Shown here: positions 22,013 through 34,392 of the stretch, piece after piece
How the letters are laid out: the number at the start of each line of letters is the position of its first letter
Numbering within the stretch: the first letter of the stretch is position 1
Assembly (NCBI GenBank): GCA_947579605.1
Contig: OX388314.1
Span: forward strand, 23,260,000 to 23,323,999
Direction of reading: 5' to 3'
Source: Athripsodes cinereus
Taxonomy: Eukaryota > Arthropoda > Insecta > Trichoptera > Leptoceridae
Length of the DNA stretch: 64,000 nt
The notes under the pieces: model-generated
The model's input: the letters and a program-made list of their open reading frames with translations, nothing else
Databases searched by the model: none
Told to the model about the DNA's origin: nothing
Made by a program: the position numbers and the translations under genes

Positions 22013-23035
22013 GAAAATAGAAATATCAATATTAATAAACACAGTTAATTTTTCACTATTTTTTTTTAATAAAACTCGAGCGCTTTCCTCAAAAGCTTAG
22101 TTTGACATTATCAAGAGGATTGATTGGAAAAAAATAAATTATAAATCTAAGTTAAAAAGGAGGAATAGGAGGGGGTGGGATAGTAGCAAATAAAGGTATT
22201 ACAGATGTTTGTATGTTAGGAACATATTTTTTTGGTATGAATTACAGCATCAGATTGGTACTTCTTAATTCGATTGGTGGATTGATACATTGTTACAAAA
22301 CACTCAGGAAAAGATCTACGCAAAACGAATAGACCCCAACGCATTATAGCACATTTCAATGAGGTTTAATTTTTTATATTTTCTCTTAATACTTAGCATA
22401 TAAATTATTTGATAATTAAAACGTATTAAAATACTACTGAAATTCACGGTGTATTTTTTTACAACTCAGAGGAGTTTAGTAGCGGTTATAAGTTCCGTTC
22501 ACAAAACGGAAGTGTATCGTTTCATTTTATAATGATTAGTATAGTGCAAATAACTGTTCTCAGTAGATTTCCTTTATTTAAATTATTATTATTTAAATAA
22601 TTTCCATACATAATTGCCATTAAAAAAATTAACAGCGCCATAACAGCATGTCGTTGTTTGTAAGCATTTATCAAAGCTTTCTCCTCACATTTACGGCAGA
22701 TATTCACTGTGATGATGTTTCTCAAACTTGAGTCTCGCATAATTGTGTAAAAACTTACTAAATAAAAAAAATACTGTTTACTTTGTAACGTGTATAGTTC
22801 GCAAAGTTTAATACTAAGGAAACTTTGATAATGGTATTTATATTTTATTGCATATATAATAATTCTCTTAGAATACAAAATCAACATTTACATACTTATG
22901 TATTCTGTTATCAGAACTAGACATTATCTCGTTAATCTGTCAAATAATAGAGATGCTATTTATTAAATTTATTTTCTTTACAGGGATACTAAATGTCATG
23001 TTCTAAATTATTATATGTAAAAGTTTAAGATATTC

Positions 23036-23195
23036 AACTACTACTATACCATCACGGCATATCCCACAAGTGGAGTAGCCAGCACACTAGCTGCATATAA
23101 TAAACATGCAAGCTGTCTTCTCCGTGCCAATATAAAATCAAGACATTTAGAATGGGTGGCAAATCTCATCGCTGAATTTGAGATGTAAAATGTCT
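23036..23195 (-). repeat. Family A repeat
   Basis: AACTACTACTATACCATCAC, GGCATATCCCACAAGTGGAG, CTTCTCCGTGCCAATATAAA, CATCGCTGAATTTGAGATG; immediately precedes the hammerhead-bearing repeat. Confidence 0.78.
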
Positions 23196-23234
23196 ACATT
23201 TTTTTTAACAACAAGACATTTAAGATAATTTATA

Positions 23235-23340
23235 AAATGAAACACAATATATAGTTATTCCACTATTGACTTTATTTATTTTTGCGAGCCGGCTTTCAAG
23301 AGCTTCCGCTCTCATCGTCAGGCAAAAGTAAAGTGAAGTT
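23235..23340 (-). mobile_element. Hammerhead-bearing repeat, copy 3 (diverged relative of the palindrome)
   Basis: Shares GCGAGCCGGCTTTCAAGAGC with copy 1, followed by the same stem II and TCATCGTCAGGC. The sequence beyond the cleavage site is recognisably related to copy 1 (AAAGTCA..GTGGA.A..ACTA). Only one arm is present, so this shows the single-unit form of the family. Confidence 0.75.
23269..23334 (-). ncRNA. Candidate hammerhead ribozyme motif, copy 3
   Basis: On the minus strand: ACUUU, short loop, UUUUGC, core CUGACGA (position 7 is free to vary in hammerheads), GAGAGC-GGAA-GCUCUU, GAAA, GCCGGC, UC, then GCAAAA, a loop, and AAAGU. Stem I is UUUUGC/GCAAAA plus ACUUU/AAAGU. Its loops differ from copy 1, yet pairing is kept. 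The extra U before stem II is shared with copy 1. Confidence 0.55.
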
Positions 23341-24646
23341 TCATTACAAGTTAAGTATGTGACAAACAGAAAACAAAAGGTACCTAAAAAAATCCTAAAA
23401 ATCGTTAATTTTCGTTGAAAAATCTCCAGTAAATTTTTTCCTTCGTTTCTTTCTAGGGAGGTAGTAGTAGTGGGGTTTTTATAAAATTTCTGGAGAACCG
23501 TTCCCGCATATGAATTTGTCTGTGACGTATAAGCTGCAACCTGTGTTAAATTAAAAAAAAAAGTTTTAAATTACCCTTTTTTATTATATGTAATGGTTTT
23601 CTAAGGTTCACAATAAGCAATTAATGTGTTATTAACTACCTCAATTATCTAAAAAGAAAACATGAATAAAATTCTCAAATTTTTAGAATCGCTGCTTTAC
23701 AACTTCCTGAAGAAAATTCATATTTTTTGTTTTTCATTGCATTACTTCACAATAGCAGCATAAGATATATCTACCTAGTTAATATAGAGGCTATTATAGA
23801 TACTGCTATTGTATGCTATTTCTGATATAATCCTATTTATATTATGAAGAATAAATTATTATTTCTTACTACTGTGTTTTAAAAGTCAAGGTTCCATTTA
23901 ACAAAGCTTTTATACTTATTATAAAATGCATTCTGTTATCTTATTGCCTGTTTCACATTTCACTTCAGATTCTTTATTAGACTATTTTAATCACTTCATC
24001 GTCCCTGAAGATATAATTATACTTACTGAAATGTTTATAGTTTATTTATTTTTATTTTCAAACTACAATGAACATATTATAAAACAAGATAAGAAAATAT
24101 TATACAAGATAATGTAATTTCAACATAAAAATTATTTGGCTTTCCAGCCAAATCTTCCAAATATTTCGTTATAAAGAATTCCCCAAAATGACATTTGTTT
24201 TTAGTCAAATAGATCATTTATTTTATTTATTCCTTACTGTATTGATTAAGAGCAAATTCAGATCATGACATACATCATAACAAATCATGAGTCACTGTCC
24301 ACAGTACCTAAAGCGAAGAAAATTATTGAACTTTAGGCACATAAGAGTAAAAAAATATTTGTGCTACAATGAACATTGAAGAATAAGATATAAGGAAGAA
24401 GTTGGAAAAATTTTGGCAGAAGACGGGTGTCTGTGAGGAGTGTATGAGCTTTTTGGTTTTGTAGGAGATACAGAGGCATTGTTCCAAGTGATTGCCGACA
24501 TCGGAAGGAGCTTAACATGATACGAGAGGGCGAAAAAGAAACAATAATAATATAAGGACAACCATAACAATTTAAGAAGAATGATATCAACATAACTAAA
24601 TAAAAACATGTACTTCTGATACTCGTAGTAATCTATAGGTATATAT

Positions 24647-25083
24647 TACTACTACTACTACTATACCATCACGGCATATCCCACAAGTGGGGTAGCCAGC
24701 AGACCAATGAATACATAAATATACGTACATGCACTGCACGTAACAAACAAGAAAGTTATCCTTTCCGTGTCATATACGTACATGCACTGCACGTAACAAA
24801 CAAGAAAGTTATCCTTTCCGTGTCAATCAAAATGCATACCTCATCGCAGAACTGAAGGTGTCAAATGTCTTTAGATGTTTTTACGAATATATGCCTTTTA
24901 CAGGACAATATTGTTAAATAACAGAAAAGAGTTGAAGACCTAGATACCTAGACAAATTGCATTTGGCGATCGACTACAAACATGTAGGTACATACATAAT
25001 AGTGTTAAACATTGTCGAAAAGTTCATTTGTAGTTAATCGCCAAATGCAATTTGTCTAGGGCTGCTATTCTTTATTACCGGGT
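24647..25083 (-). repeat. Family A repeat with internal duplication and MITE insertion
   Basis: Tail ACTACTACTACTATACCATC, body with CCCACAAGTGGGGTAGCCAG. A 59-bp segment (ATACGTACATGCACTGCACG...TTCCGTGTCA) is repeated in tandem at ~24720-24835. The distal block (CTTTTACAGGAC, AAAAGAGTTG) is interrupted at 24947-25060 by an inverted-repeat element before TATTCTTTATTACCGGGT. Confidence 0.75.
24947..25060. mobile_element. 114-bp MITE (CCTAGACAAA TIR)
   Basis: The 34-nt arms 24947-24980 and 25027-25060 are inverted copies with two mismatches (TTGCATTTGGCGATCGACTA versus the matching right arm). A relative is at 49277-49423. Confidence 0.85.
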
Positions 25084-25084
25084 A

Positions 25085-25760
25085 ATGTATGGTCGTAGGA
25101 AGAGAGGAAGCGACTGCGAACATTGCCATAAATGGAGTGAGCATCAAACAAGTAAGAGAATTCGTGTACTTGGGCAGCAGAATAAACCAGGATGGACGCT
25201 CCAAATCGGAAATTGTGAGCAGAAAAAACCAGGCAAGGATTGCCTTTAACAAAAAATCGAAGATATTGGAATCCCCAAATATTGATTTAAACGTAAGGAA
25301 AAACCTTACTAAAGCCTTTGTATGGAGCATTCTGCTTTATGGTTGTGAGACGTGGACCATCAGCAAGAGTGAAAGCGGACGGTTGGCGGCCTTTGAGATG
25401 TGGTGCTACAGACGCATGCTTAAGATCCATTGGTCGGAACACGTCGAAAACGAAGAAGTATTAACCAGGGTAGGCGAAAAAAGGCAACTTCTTAAGAGAA
25501 TCGGCCAACAACGAGATAACTGCATTGGCCACAACATCAGGCACCCAGGACTACTCATCGCCATCGCGGAGGGTAAGGCCGAGGGGACAAATGGCAGAGG
25601 CCGACCAAGAGACGCCTATATGGACCAACTGAAGAGGGACATGAACTGTGGCTCATACGTGGAGCTGAAAAGACTGGCTGAGAATAGAGACGAATGGAGA
25701 GGAAAGACCAAACTCGTTGTAGACCAATCCAATGGATTGTAACTCTTTATATATTATAAT
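25085..25760 (+). mobile_element. 5'-truncated RTE-like LINE copy 2
   Basis: The frame at 25089-25742 is nearly identical to the C-terminal ~215 residues of the copy at 41-42.7 kb (MVVG.EEATA, LLYGCETWTISKSE, GRPRDAYMDQLKRDM). It begins abruptly after family-A repeat sequence ending TTATTACCGGGTAATG. The 3' end GATTGTAACTCTTTATATAT is the same in all copies. The frame is open but has no RT catalytic core. Confidence 0.9.
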
Positions 25761-26137
25761 ATACTCCACGGGTTAAAAATAATAATTTGTAATTTGTCAA
25801 ACACTAAATTTACTGAAAATGACAAAGTTACTGTAAAATGGTTAAATTACGATATTTACCGTAAAACTTATGAATATTTTATTGTTTGTAAAATACAACT
25901 GTATTCCTTGTTATTATCCAATTTAAATATCGTACAGTACATAGTAGTGATGAAATAGAAAATGATTATATCGGATACCAGAATATCCATGAGCTTTCAA
26001 ACGGAGTAGCCCAATATTCAACCATTATTTATGAGCTGTTTAATTTAAATCGAATCACCTTGTGTATGTACAGTACACATCTAATTCTGTTTCTGTTGTA
26101 ATCCTTCTGTTTTACATATATGTATTTGATGTACCTG

Positions 26138-26268
26138 TTTTTTTTTTAAGATAATATATCTGAGTTTGTTTTAAACCTTATACCTACACCTTTCACAGTA
26201 AGCTAAAAGCTTGCGTCGTGATAGGGGAGTTTGCTGGCACCTGGGACCAAATCACGGACCTCCTGGTT
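26138..26268 (-). mobile_element. SINE S1, copy 3, diverged
   Basis: Poly-T start, ATATCTGAGTTTG, CACCTTTCACAGTAAGCTAA, GGGGAGTTTGCTGGCACC; box B is mutated (GGGACCAAATCACGG) and the 5' half is lost. Confidence 0.75.
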
Positions 26269-27117
26269 GATGTATGTTTGTTTTGAAAATAAAAACAAAA
26301 AAAGTAGCATGATTAAAGTGCAAATCAAAACATTTCTAAAAAATAATATCCTTGATGATTCTTATTATATTTTCCTCATTATCAATATTTTGATTAATTT
26401 CATTCTCATCATAAATATATTGGTTTATTTAAATGATTAATTTTATACAGGTTTTATTTTTAATGTATATATTTACAGATGTACGTCATCTTTTTAATGT
26501 TTTAATCGAGTTAACAGGAAGATGTTGCGTATCAGTAAATATTTTTCAAGATTTTTTATTATTTAATTATGGTCAATGATTTTATTTGACAACTATTCGA
26601 TATTCGGTTGTGTATCTGGTATGCGGTTGGACAGTAAAACTTAACCAGACAGGCCAGATATTGCCTACTAAAGTGAATTTAGTACATATTTTTCCAGTTA
26701 TATAAAAATTATATATCATGAATTAATATTTTTCCACTACATAATAATCATACCATACTATAATGACAGATTTGCGTTTGTTGATGAATGTTCTTATTTA
26801 GGTCACAATGTAGTACTTTTACCTTAGTGAACACATATTTCGGACCAAATGATCGTCTTAGTATAATAAAAATAATATTACCATACTAAAATCAAGGTAA
26901 CATGCAAGAGAACAAGGTTAAGTTTTTTGTACATGTACTTTTATTTTGACGACAGAGAAAACTCAGAAAGGTTGGTGAAACAATCAAGTTGATAATCAAT
27001 ATTATATGGGTACTCGTATATACTCGTAAACTTGTATTTCAGAATAAAAATATCGTTTTACGAGTATGTGTATAAGCATCTAAAATGCGACTACATACCT
27101 ACCTAAGATCTAATCAA

Positions 27118-27265
27118 AGGGTGCACGGCGTGCCTCATCGCTGAGTTGTAAATATTCATTGTTTTATATGTGAGGTAAAACGAATACCTTTTACAGGACA
27201 CTCGAAAACTTTTGGAAAAGAGTAGGAGACCTATTCTTTACCGGGTGCTCCACGGCACAATGGTG
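27118..27265 (-). repeat. Family A repeat, distal part
   Basis: GCCTCATCGCTGAGTTG, ATACCTTTTACAGGACACTC, AAAAGAGTAGGAGACCTATT, CTTTACCGGGTGCTCCACGG. Confidence 0.7.
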
Positions 27266-27439
27266 ATAATTGCCAAAAAATTTATGCAAGTGTGTTTCTT
27301 TTTAATTCGAAATATAAATTTATTATTATCAGAAAGGAGGTAGCTATAAACAGTAACACATCATGCTTTGTACCTTCTTTTTTCATTTTGTATATTTTTG
27401 ATATCTTCTTCTCGATTTCAATTCTAATTGTCAAATTTA

Positions 27440-27558
27440 TGAACTGTGGCTCATACGTGGAGCTGAAAAGACTGGCTGAGAATAGAGACGAATGGAGAGG
27501 AAAGACCAAACTCGTTGCAGACCAATCCAATGGATTGTAACTCTTTATATATATACCC
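27440..27558 (+). mobile_element. 5'-truncated RTE-like LINE copy 3 (last ~100 bp)
   Basis: Starts at ATGAACTGTGGCTCATACGT and runs to GATTGTAACTCTTTATATAT. It encodes NCGSYVELKRLAENRDEWRG as in the other copies. The longer open frame beginning at 27292 is a fusion of unrelated flanking sequence with this tail and is not a gene. Confidence 0.88.
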
Positions 27559-27711
27559 TTACAGCAAAGAAATATGTGTTTATTTCAAATTGAAATTTAA
27601 ATTCCCAGTAACTCAAACTTGAGAATAATACACTAATACAAAATAATACTTTTCTTACCAATCCTCAGCTTTCGCGGGTTTGGCATTCACGTATTGTTTA
27701 CTACAGCTACT

Positions 27712-27913
27712 TCGCCATCGCGGAGGGTAAGACCGAGGGGACAAATGGCAGAGGCCGACCAAGAGACGCGTATATGGACCAACTGAAGAGGGACATGAAC
27801 TGTGGCTCATACGTGGAGCTGAAAAGATTGGCTGAGAATAGAGACGAATGGAGAGGAAAGACCAAACTCGTTGCAGACCAATCCAATGGATTGTAACTCT
27901 TTATATTATATAC
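27712..27913 (+). mobile_element. 5'-truncated RTE-like LINE copy 4
   Basis: Starts at CGCCATCGCGGAGGGTAAGA and ends GATTGTAACTCTTTATATTA. It encodes the last ~60 residues of the RTE protein. It lies only ~170 bp downstream of copy 3 in the same orientation. Confidence 0.88.
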
Positions 27914-28737
27914 TTCGCGCATCGTAGGGTTGAGAACGAAATAAGATTAAGATCGAATTTAGATTTTAAATCACATCATGAATAATCCTCCACATCTCTT
28001 GTCAGCTAATCCCTAATCTTTATTTCATATCTTCAGTCTCATGACTGAAAATGGCAACAGCAGTTGATCATACTCTTCTCTCTAGACTGTGTTGTTCCAT
28101 TTGAAAGAAGTCAAAATATACATAATAATCAAGTTCAAAAACAATAAGATTCAGCCAGGAATCATATCTAAGTCCATTTGACTCGAAATGGAGTTGATAA
28201 ACAAATTTTAGTCATTATGAAATTTCTTAATCTCCTTGAAAAGTGTTAAACTGTGAACCTATTTCGAACTAGACATTAAGACGGCAGAATGCATTCATTG
28301 TGCAGATAGTACGAAAAAGTAACAATAAAACCATAAGACAGACAGTATTGTTGACCAGTGTTCATGGATTTCTGTTGGGGTTGTAGTAACATACGGGGGT
28401 GTGATGCTAATCTATCAAGGGGAGGTTTTCAATTCATCTAGTCACGCCAACTCCAGCTCACTATACTTACGTACTCTGTATCTCTTCAATCTCTCACAAT
28501 ATTATGAATATTACTAGGCAAGTTCGTACAAACCATATACATATATGTAAACTTGAAATAACTTCAGATTCACTTTAGCAGCTTACTGAATGTAGCGAAT
28601 GAGCTTACCAAACTGAAAGTTATACATGATATTATTATGTTGCATTACCTACAATTATTTTATTATAATACGTATGCCTGTTGTTACCAAACAATTTTAC
28701 TTATTTTTCCATTCATGGACGACAACCTAAATGTATT

Positions 28738-28805
28738 AATTCTTTCAGCTAATCTGCTGGTTACCCCATTTTCGGATTGTGCCGTGATGGTATAGAAATA
28801 GTAGT
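28738..28805 (+). repeat. Family A repeat, 3' end
   Basis: TTCAGCTAATCTGCTGGTTA, GTGCCGTGATGGTATAGAAA. Confidence 0.55.
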
Positions 28806-29100
28806 TAGTACAACATCCAAGAATTCTATGAAATAGAATAGATCTTCCACTCTTTTCTCTAAAAGCTTGAAAAATAGAAAAAGAAAAAGGCTGAAGCTTA
28901 AACAATTAATTGTGAATACGCTGTTTCATGAAAACTCATTTTCGGGTGTCATAATACATATAATCTTGTAGATTTGTAACATAGTTTCGCACCAAATAAT
29001 ATTGCTTCTAGCATATTTTCACCATGCAAATCTTTGTTCAAAATATTACATACCTACGTAAAATAAGGTTTATTCCACCATCGAATCATTACTACTTTAA

Positions 29101-29449
29101 ACTTCAAAATTAGAGTGAACGTTGTCTGACGCAGTAGAATACCAATTTTTGAATATATAAGATGCAAAATTACACTTTCACTATATCATTTATGAAGTTA
29201 GCGTTTCAGTTTTAAAATTTGAGCGTTTAAATTAAAAATTTAAGTGCAAGTTTGCATCATGTAAGTCGTCAAACTTCAAAATTAGAGTGAACGTTGTCTG
29301 ACGCAGTAGAATACCAATTTTTGAATAGGTATATAAGATGCAAAATTACACTTTCACTATTTCATTTATGAAGTAAACGTTTCAGTTTAAAAATTTGAGC
29401 GTTTAAATTAAAAATTTAGTGTAAGTTTGCATCATGTAAGTCGTCAAAC
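29101..29449 (+). repeat. Tandem duplication, two ~172-bp units
   Basis: ACTTCAAAATTAGAGTGAAC starts units at 29101 and 29273. Both run through GTTGTCTGACGCAGTAGAAT to GCATCATGTAAGTCGTCAAA. Differences are few (e.g. GTAT inserted near 29328), so the duplication is young. Confidence 0.92.
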
Positions 29450-30134
29450 TGAGTTTGAGGAATAAACTATTTTATACACAAACACTAGCTACTTTTATAA
29501 ATGATAATTTTATTAATTAGCACAGGCCTTTCGAACTAGTCCCATGTCAGTGTCAGATTCAATGAGATAAAAAAAAAATATTTGTTATGTAAACGGTGAC
29601 TATATACTTTTTAATCAATTTGTGAAAAAGAACTTTCATATTGAAAATATCGCTTTCTTCACAATGTATCAGTACGTTTTACAAAGTAAACATCAACACA
29701 AAAAGGATTTCATATACTTTAGTTTAAACGTGTTTGAAATACTTATTTAAAAAGTGAGTGGTTTTAAAAAGTAAATCTTAACACTTTATTAATGACGCAA
29801 ATAGTTTATTATGGGCCATAATACATAATATTATATTGTGGAGGTAAATAACCCTTACATGACCCCTGTGAATATTAAAATGTACCTAATAATAATAATA
29901 TACATATAAGACGATAGACGCCATCGCTTATGCCGCCACCTTAGTAAAGCCACTGTATAGTGTGTATACGTCTTGTAGATGCTTATACTGAAACCCTTTA
30001 CACATTATACACGTGACACATTTCGATACGATTTCCAAACGATATAATTGATTATTTTATGCACAATTGATGTAGATACGAGATTTCTAAAGAAATATTT
30101 GTCATCTACGATAATGTATCACTCTTCTTCTTTT

Positions 30135-30275
30135 TTTCAGCCTACTCCCTTCCGCTCCTGGACGAAGGCCTTCTCCATTTCCTTCCAAGTCATTCGTTTC
30201 TGCACTGTATGCATCCATTTGATCCCAGCGTGTCGAGTGATATCATCCCTCCACCTCATTAGGATGTATCACTAA
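30135..30275 (-). mobile_element. LINE 3' fragment
   Basis: Minus-strand translation reads RWRDDITRHAGIKWMHTVQK then MTWKEMEKAFVQE, the usual end of an RTE-like LINE ORF. The plus-strand frame at 30048 is a shadow. Confidence 0.7.
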
Positions 30276-30403
30276 TAAATTAGTAGGTAAATATTATGAC
30301 ACATACCTACGTAGTTCCAAGCATTTTTAAATAATCTAAACATGCTATGTTCGATTTTCAGGAATTGACACTGAGATGATTATTAATCTACTACCTTTTC
30401 CTA

Positions 30404-30835
30404 GTAGTATACTGTTACTGGATATCCCACAAGTGCACTGAGAAAAATACTAACGAAATTTCACAACGAATCATTGGTACTTTCAGATTGTTGGCAAATT
30501 TACCAATGATTTGTTTGCGAAAAGTTAATATTATAGATTCGTACTAACGAATCGTTTGTACTATCTCTGGTCCTAATCTGATAGTACGTACCAATGATTC
30601 GTCGTGAGTATTTTTCTCAGTGTGGGGTAGCCAGCAAACTAACTGCAAGTAATAAACATACAGATTACCCTCTTTGTGCCAAAAAAAATTAGAAATTCAA
30701 GATAGGTGGCATACCTCATTGCTAATTTTAGAGGTTGGTCTTGTACGTGAGTTTTTACAGAATACTCAAAAACTAACCGAAAAGAGTGGGAATCCTATGT
30801 ATTGCCTGGGGCATCACGAGATAGTCCACTCGTCT
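30404..30835 (-). repeat. Family A repeat split by a MITE
   Basis: Left piece TACTGGATATCCCACAAGTG and right piece GGGGTAGCCAGCAAACTAAC become contiguous when 30436-30622 is removed together with one TG. The distal block CAGAATACTCAAAAACTAAC...AAAGAGTGGGAATCC follows. Confidence 0.8.
30436..30622. mobile_element. 187-bp MITE with TIR CACTGAGAAAAATAC
   Basis: Ends are CACTGAGAAAAATAC and GTATTTTTCTCAGTG, exact inverted repeats; further internal arms contain CGAATCATTGGTAC / GTACCAATGATTCG-like words. TG at 30434-30435 and 30623-30624 is the apparent 2-bp target duplication. The insertion splits a family A repeat. Confidence 0.88.
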
Positions 30836-30999
30836 AACTGATACAAGTCCAATGGAAATTCTAATATGTGTAGAAGGGCTTTAATCCTACAATTGAAAGT
30901 AGTTATGCAAAAGGCAATCAGTTTACTGAAAATGTTATGAAGATGTTAAAAGTTTAAAAGTACGACTGTATTTCCATTTCCATTTTACTGAACTGATGG

Positions 31000-32255
31000 C
31001 AGCTTTCTGCTTAACTAAGTTAAATTATTTTTTATACGGTTAATACAGTTATAAACAACAGGTATATAAACTAAACGTTTTGCTATTGGCATAATAATAT
31101 TATATTCCTACTCATGTATAAAGTAAAACAGATTATATTACGGTCAGTATACCGATAATAATTTATTTGACTAACGTGTGTCCTGTCTACGGAAATTCGA
31201 CTTACGCTCTTATGCATTTTCAGCAATTTTTCGTATCACATCAGAATATGCAGACATGAGCAATCATAAGTTGCTAAGGTTTATTGTTTACTAAACATTC
31301 ATATCAGAATCGCAGTAGCAGTTGTAAATATAAAAAAATAACAACAAATGATCAGACATTTTTGGGTCGTATCACTATTGACATCCCTTTATTGTTGAAG
31401 TTAAAAAAGCACCTAACACTCTTCTAAATTCTTTTTTTTTGGAATTCGACTGACTAGCAATATACAAGAAGACTGGTAATGTCATTATTATCCATTTCTC
31501 ATTAATAAAGGAAAGTCTGATAATAAACGTCCTGTTCTTCAAGGAGCAGAATTCAAGGGAGAAAGTAAAAAAATATAAAAGATAAACAAGAATAGGTATG
31601 ATTCACAATTTAAATGGAAAATAGAATACCTCCATTTACATCCAATTTTATTCTGTAGGTAAGTATCTATTTTGATTCGCGGTTACACATAGTTACAAGG
31701 AAAATAAAACATAGTATACAAAACTTGATTATCTTGTACCGTTAGAAACCATCTTAGATTTTTACCCAAAATTCTTATCTTAATAATATTTTATTATAAT
31801 ATTCCAGACTTTCAAACCTTTTCTTCTACTAAACTCAAAGGCTCAAATTTCGTAAAAACCTTGCTAAACTTAATTTCAAGTTTAAATGTATCTATGTCTT
31901 ATTTTTAGTTTACTGAGTAAGCCTTCTATACACACTTTCTATAAGACGGACGTTTCTAAACTATGAATAAATTATTATACGAAGGAGATCAATACTGTAT
32001 GTATATTCTATGTATTCACATTCAGTTATTCCCTGCTTGTAATTATGTTATCTTCAATATATTTATGTATTATAACTAGAATCTGATACTATATAGTTGA
32101 TTGTATATTTCAGGAAGAAATATAAGTGACTGATCGATTGAAGCAATTGTTTTATTTGAGTTTGAGCTGTGGATACATAGAATGCGTGAAAACAAGTTAT
32201 CAAGTTTGGGCATGTGAATCAAATAGACGATAAAATGTGACGAAAAGGGTGTGTT
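31000..32255. other. No gene or repeat recognised
   Basis: AT-rich, no long open frame, no inverted repeat with clear ends noticed. Confidence 0.45.
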
Positions 32256-32259
32256 TATG

Positions 32260-32435
32260 TGAAAAAGGGGGTGCGAGAAAGCGTGGACGTCTAAGAACTA
32301 CGTGGCTTGACCACGTGAATAAAATTCTGAATGACTGACCGCGTGTTGATAAATCGGCGTGGATGTTTGAGAAACTGGATGAATGTTTCCGATGTCGCAG
32401 GTCCTGTGATGTGGAATAGGCTGTCTGCCGATCTG
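32260..32435 (+). mobile_element. Two short LINE remnants side by side
   Basis: 32270-32360 has GTGGACGTCTAAGAACTACG, GGCTTGACCACGTGAATAAA (GRPRTTWLDHV family). 32390-32435 encodes DVAGPVMWNRLSADL, the C-terminal motif of CR1-like LINEs. Confidence 0.6.
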
Positions 32436-32439
32436 GTTT

Positions 32440-34390
32440 TTTTTATCATAAATAAATATTTTGAAATTGAAAAAAAAAGCTTTAAACAGCTGAGATAATA
32501 AGCAAAAAAATATAGGCAGTAAGTATAATTTTACAACTTTTCCGTAAAATTTGCAAATTTATCGCAATTTTTTTTTTTGAAAGACCACATTGGATGACCC
32601 CCATCATTTAAGGTATGACGACAGAATATCCACAAAATTGACTGACTGTAAGTTTATCGGTTGAGAGACTAATTCCAATATACATTGTACAACTTGAATA
32701 CGACATTAAGAAAGTAATTAACATACGAGTATAATAACTAAAAAATAGGGCACAACTAAGTTATTTAGGTTTCAAGAAAGTTGTCGGTGGTTCATATACT
32801 TTCCTAATACCCACATTTTCCCATAACATTAACCTATATTATGTATATAAATAACAATAATAATAATATTGGGTCATTTTATTGCAAGAAGGGGAAATTA
32901 ATGAATTCCTGTACAACATGTGGCTCAGAAACACTACCTAAAGTCACATTGTTGTTTTTCGGAATATTTTTATGCAGTGGGTGTTTAAAAACATTTCTTT
33001 TGTAGTGTCTTTTATCTCACTAACTTTCGTCTTTCACACTGAAGCCATATTCAGTATGTTAGATGAATTGATTTGATCATGTTATAATGATAATTTTCTG
33101 AAGATAAAATGTCAAGTCTAAAAGAGTGTGCTTTTGGAAAATATTACTGCAAAAACCTTTGTCCATATTTGATGCTTTTGGTAGGTCATTACTGAATGTC
33201 TATTATCTGTTTATTTGAATAAAATTTTGTGACGTACATCATTTAAAAACATTGTCCAACGTGTAATCTCAAAATATCTTGGAGTTTTTTTTTAAAATTA
33301 GATTATTTACAAGGTTTTCTGTAAATGTAGTGCACAAAATTATAAGGCATACAATGGACAACGCAATGATTGGATCGATCACTTACTCATCAATTTATCG
33401 CTGTTTTTGGTATATTTATTCAGTAGAACCTGAAAATATGGTTTTTGGACGTGTGCCCTGTCAGACAAGTTAATATTTTATCGGAATTTAATGTAAGCAC
33501 ACAAAGTCTTTTTTGTACCTACAATAAATTCTTTTTTTTTCATTATGTTTTGACTACCGCAGCGTGATTTATCAGTGTTTAGTATGAATAAATTAAATCT
33601 AATTTTTACATCGAAAATATAATAATTCATACAGTTTATTATTAGAAATGAAATAACTTATACCAACCGAAAATTTATGTACAAATGAAAAAACAATCGT
33701 GTACCTACTCTTACAACCGAAACAACACAAACAAATCGTGCTTGTCAAAAGTTTCATAGTAGAAGTTAATAATATTATATTAGGAGTATAACCTCGTAAG
33801 ACATTTTTACTAACTTTTTTTCATTCACCATTCAACACTTCAGACATTATTTTGATAATAAGTTAAACAATATTGTAGGAAATTGTGTATAATGAAATTC
33901 GATGCATCCAGAACAGTTTAATTAATTTTCCCCTCGAGAAAAATATAGACGACGCAAATACAAAATTTTCTACGAGGCGGATTTGACTGAAGACCAGCTT
34001 TTTAGGACACTCACGTTGTATTACGAGCCAAAGGAGCTGAAGCCTGTTTTTAGTTTGTTACTTTGTAAATGAAGATAAATAAAAAAAGCTTTGGACACTT
34101 AATATAAAAAGTATGTTAGATTTTGAAGATTTTGCTGTAAAACAGAATGAAAATAGATAAAATTTGGCGACCATTGGACTGTCTAGTAACTTGTGTAGAA
34201 TACATTTTTTTTACATTATAATATCATTTATATGATTGTAAAATTTACTATTATTGTGAAATTTATTGAAATATCTTTATTTCTCGGATATTTCAGGAGT
34301 CCAAGGACTCCTATTTATCCGTTTAGGTGAAGATTTTATTTTTTAATATTTAGACTCTCTCTATTCTAATACAACTATGCCAGTGTTGGC
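32440..34390. other. No gene recognised
   Basis: The open frame at 33279-33473 has no known motif. Presumably within the large first intron of the minus-strand MGCSSS gene. Confidence 0.4.
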
Positions 34391-34392
34391 AT

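Noticed and set aside
22522..22887. 121-codon minus-strand frame with hydrophobic residues
   Set aside because: AT-rich composition, no domain, no splice or start context that supports a gene; kept as unproven.
27292..27540. 82-codon plus-strand frame ending in RTE-like residues
   Set aside because: Chance fusion of flanking AT-rich sequence with the last ~30 codons of a truncated LINE.
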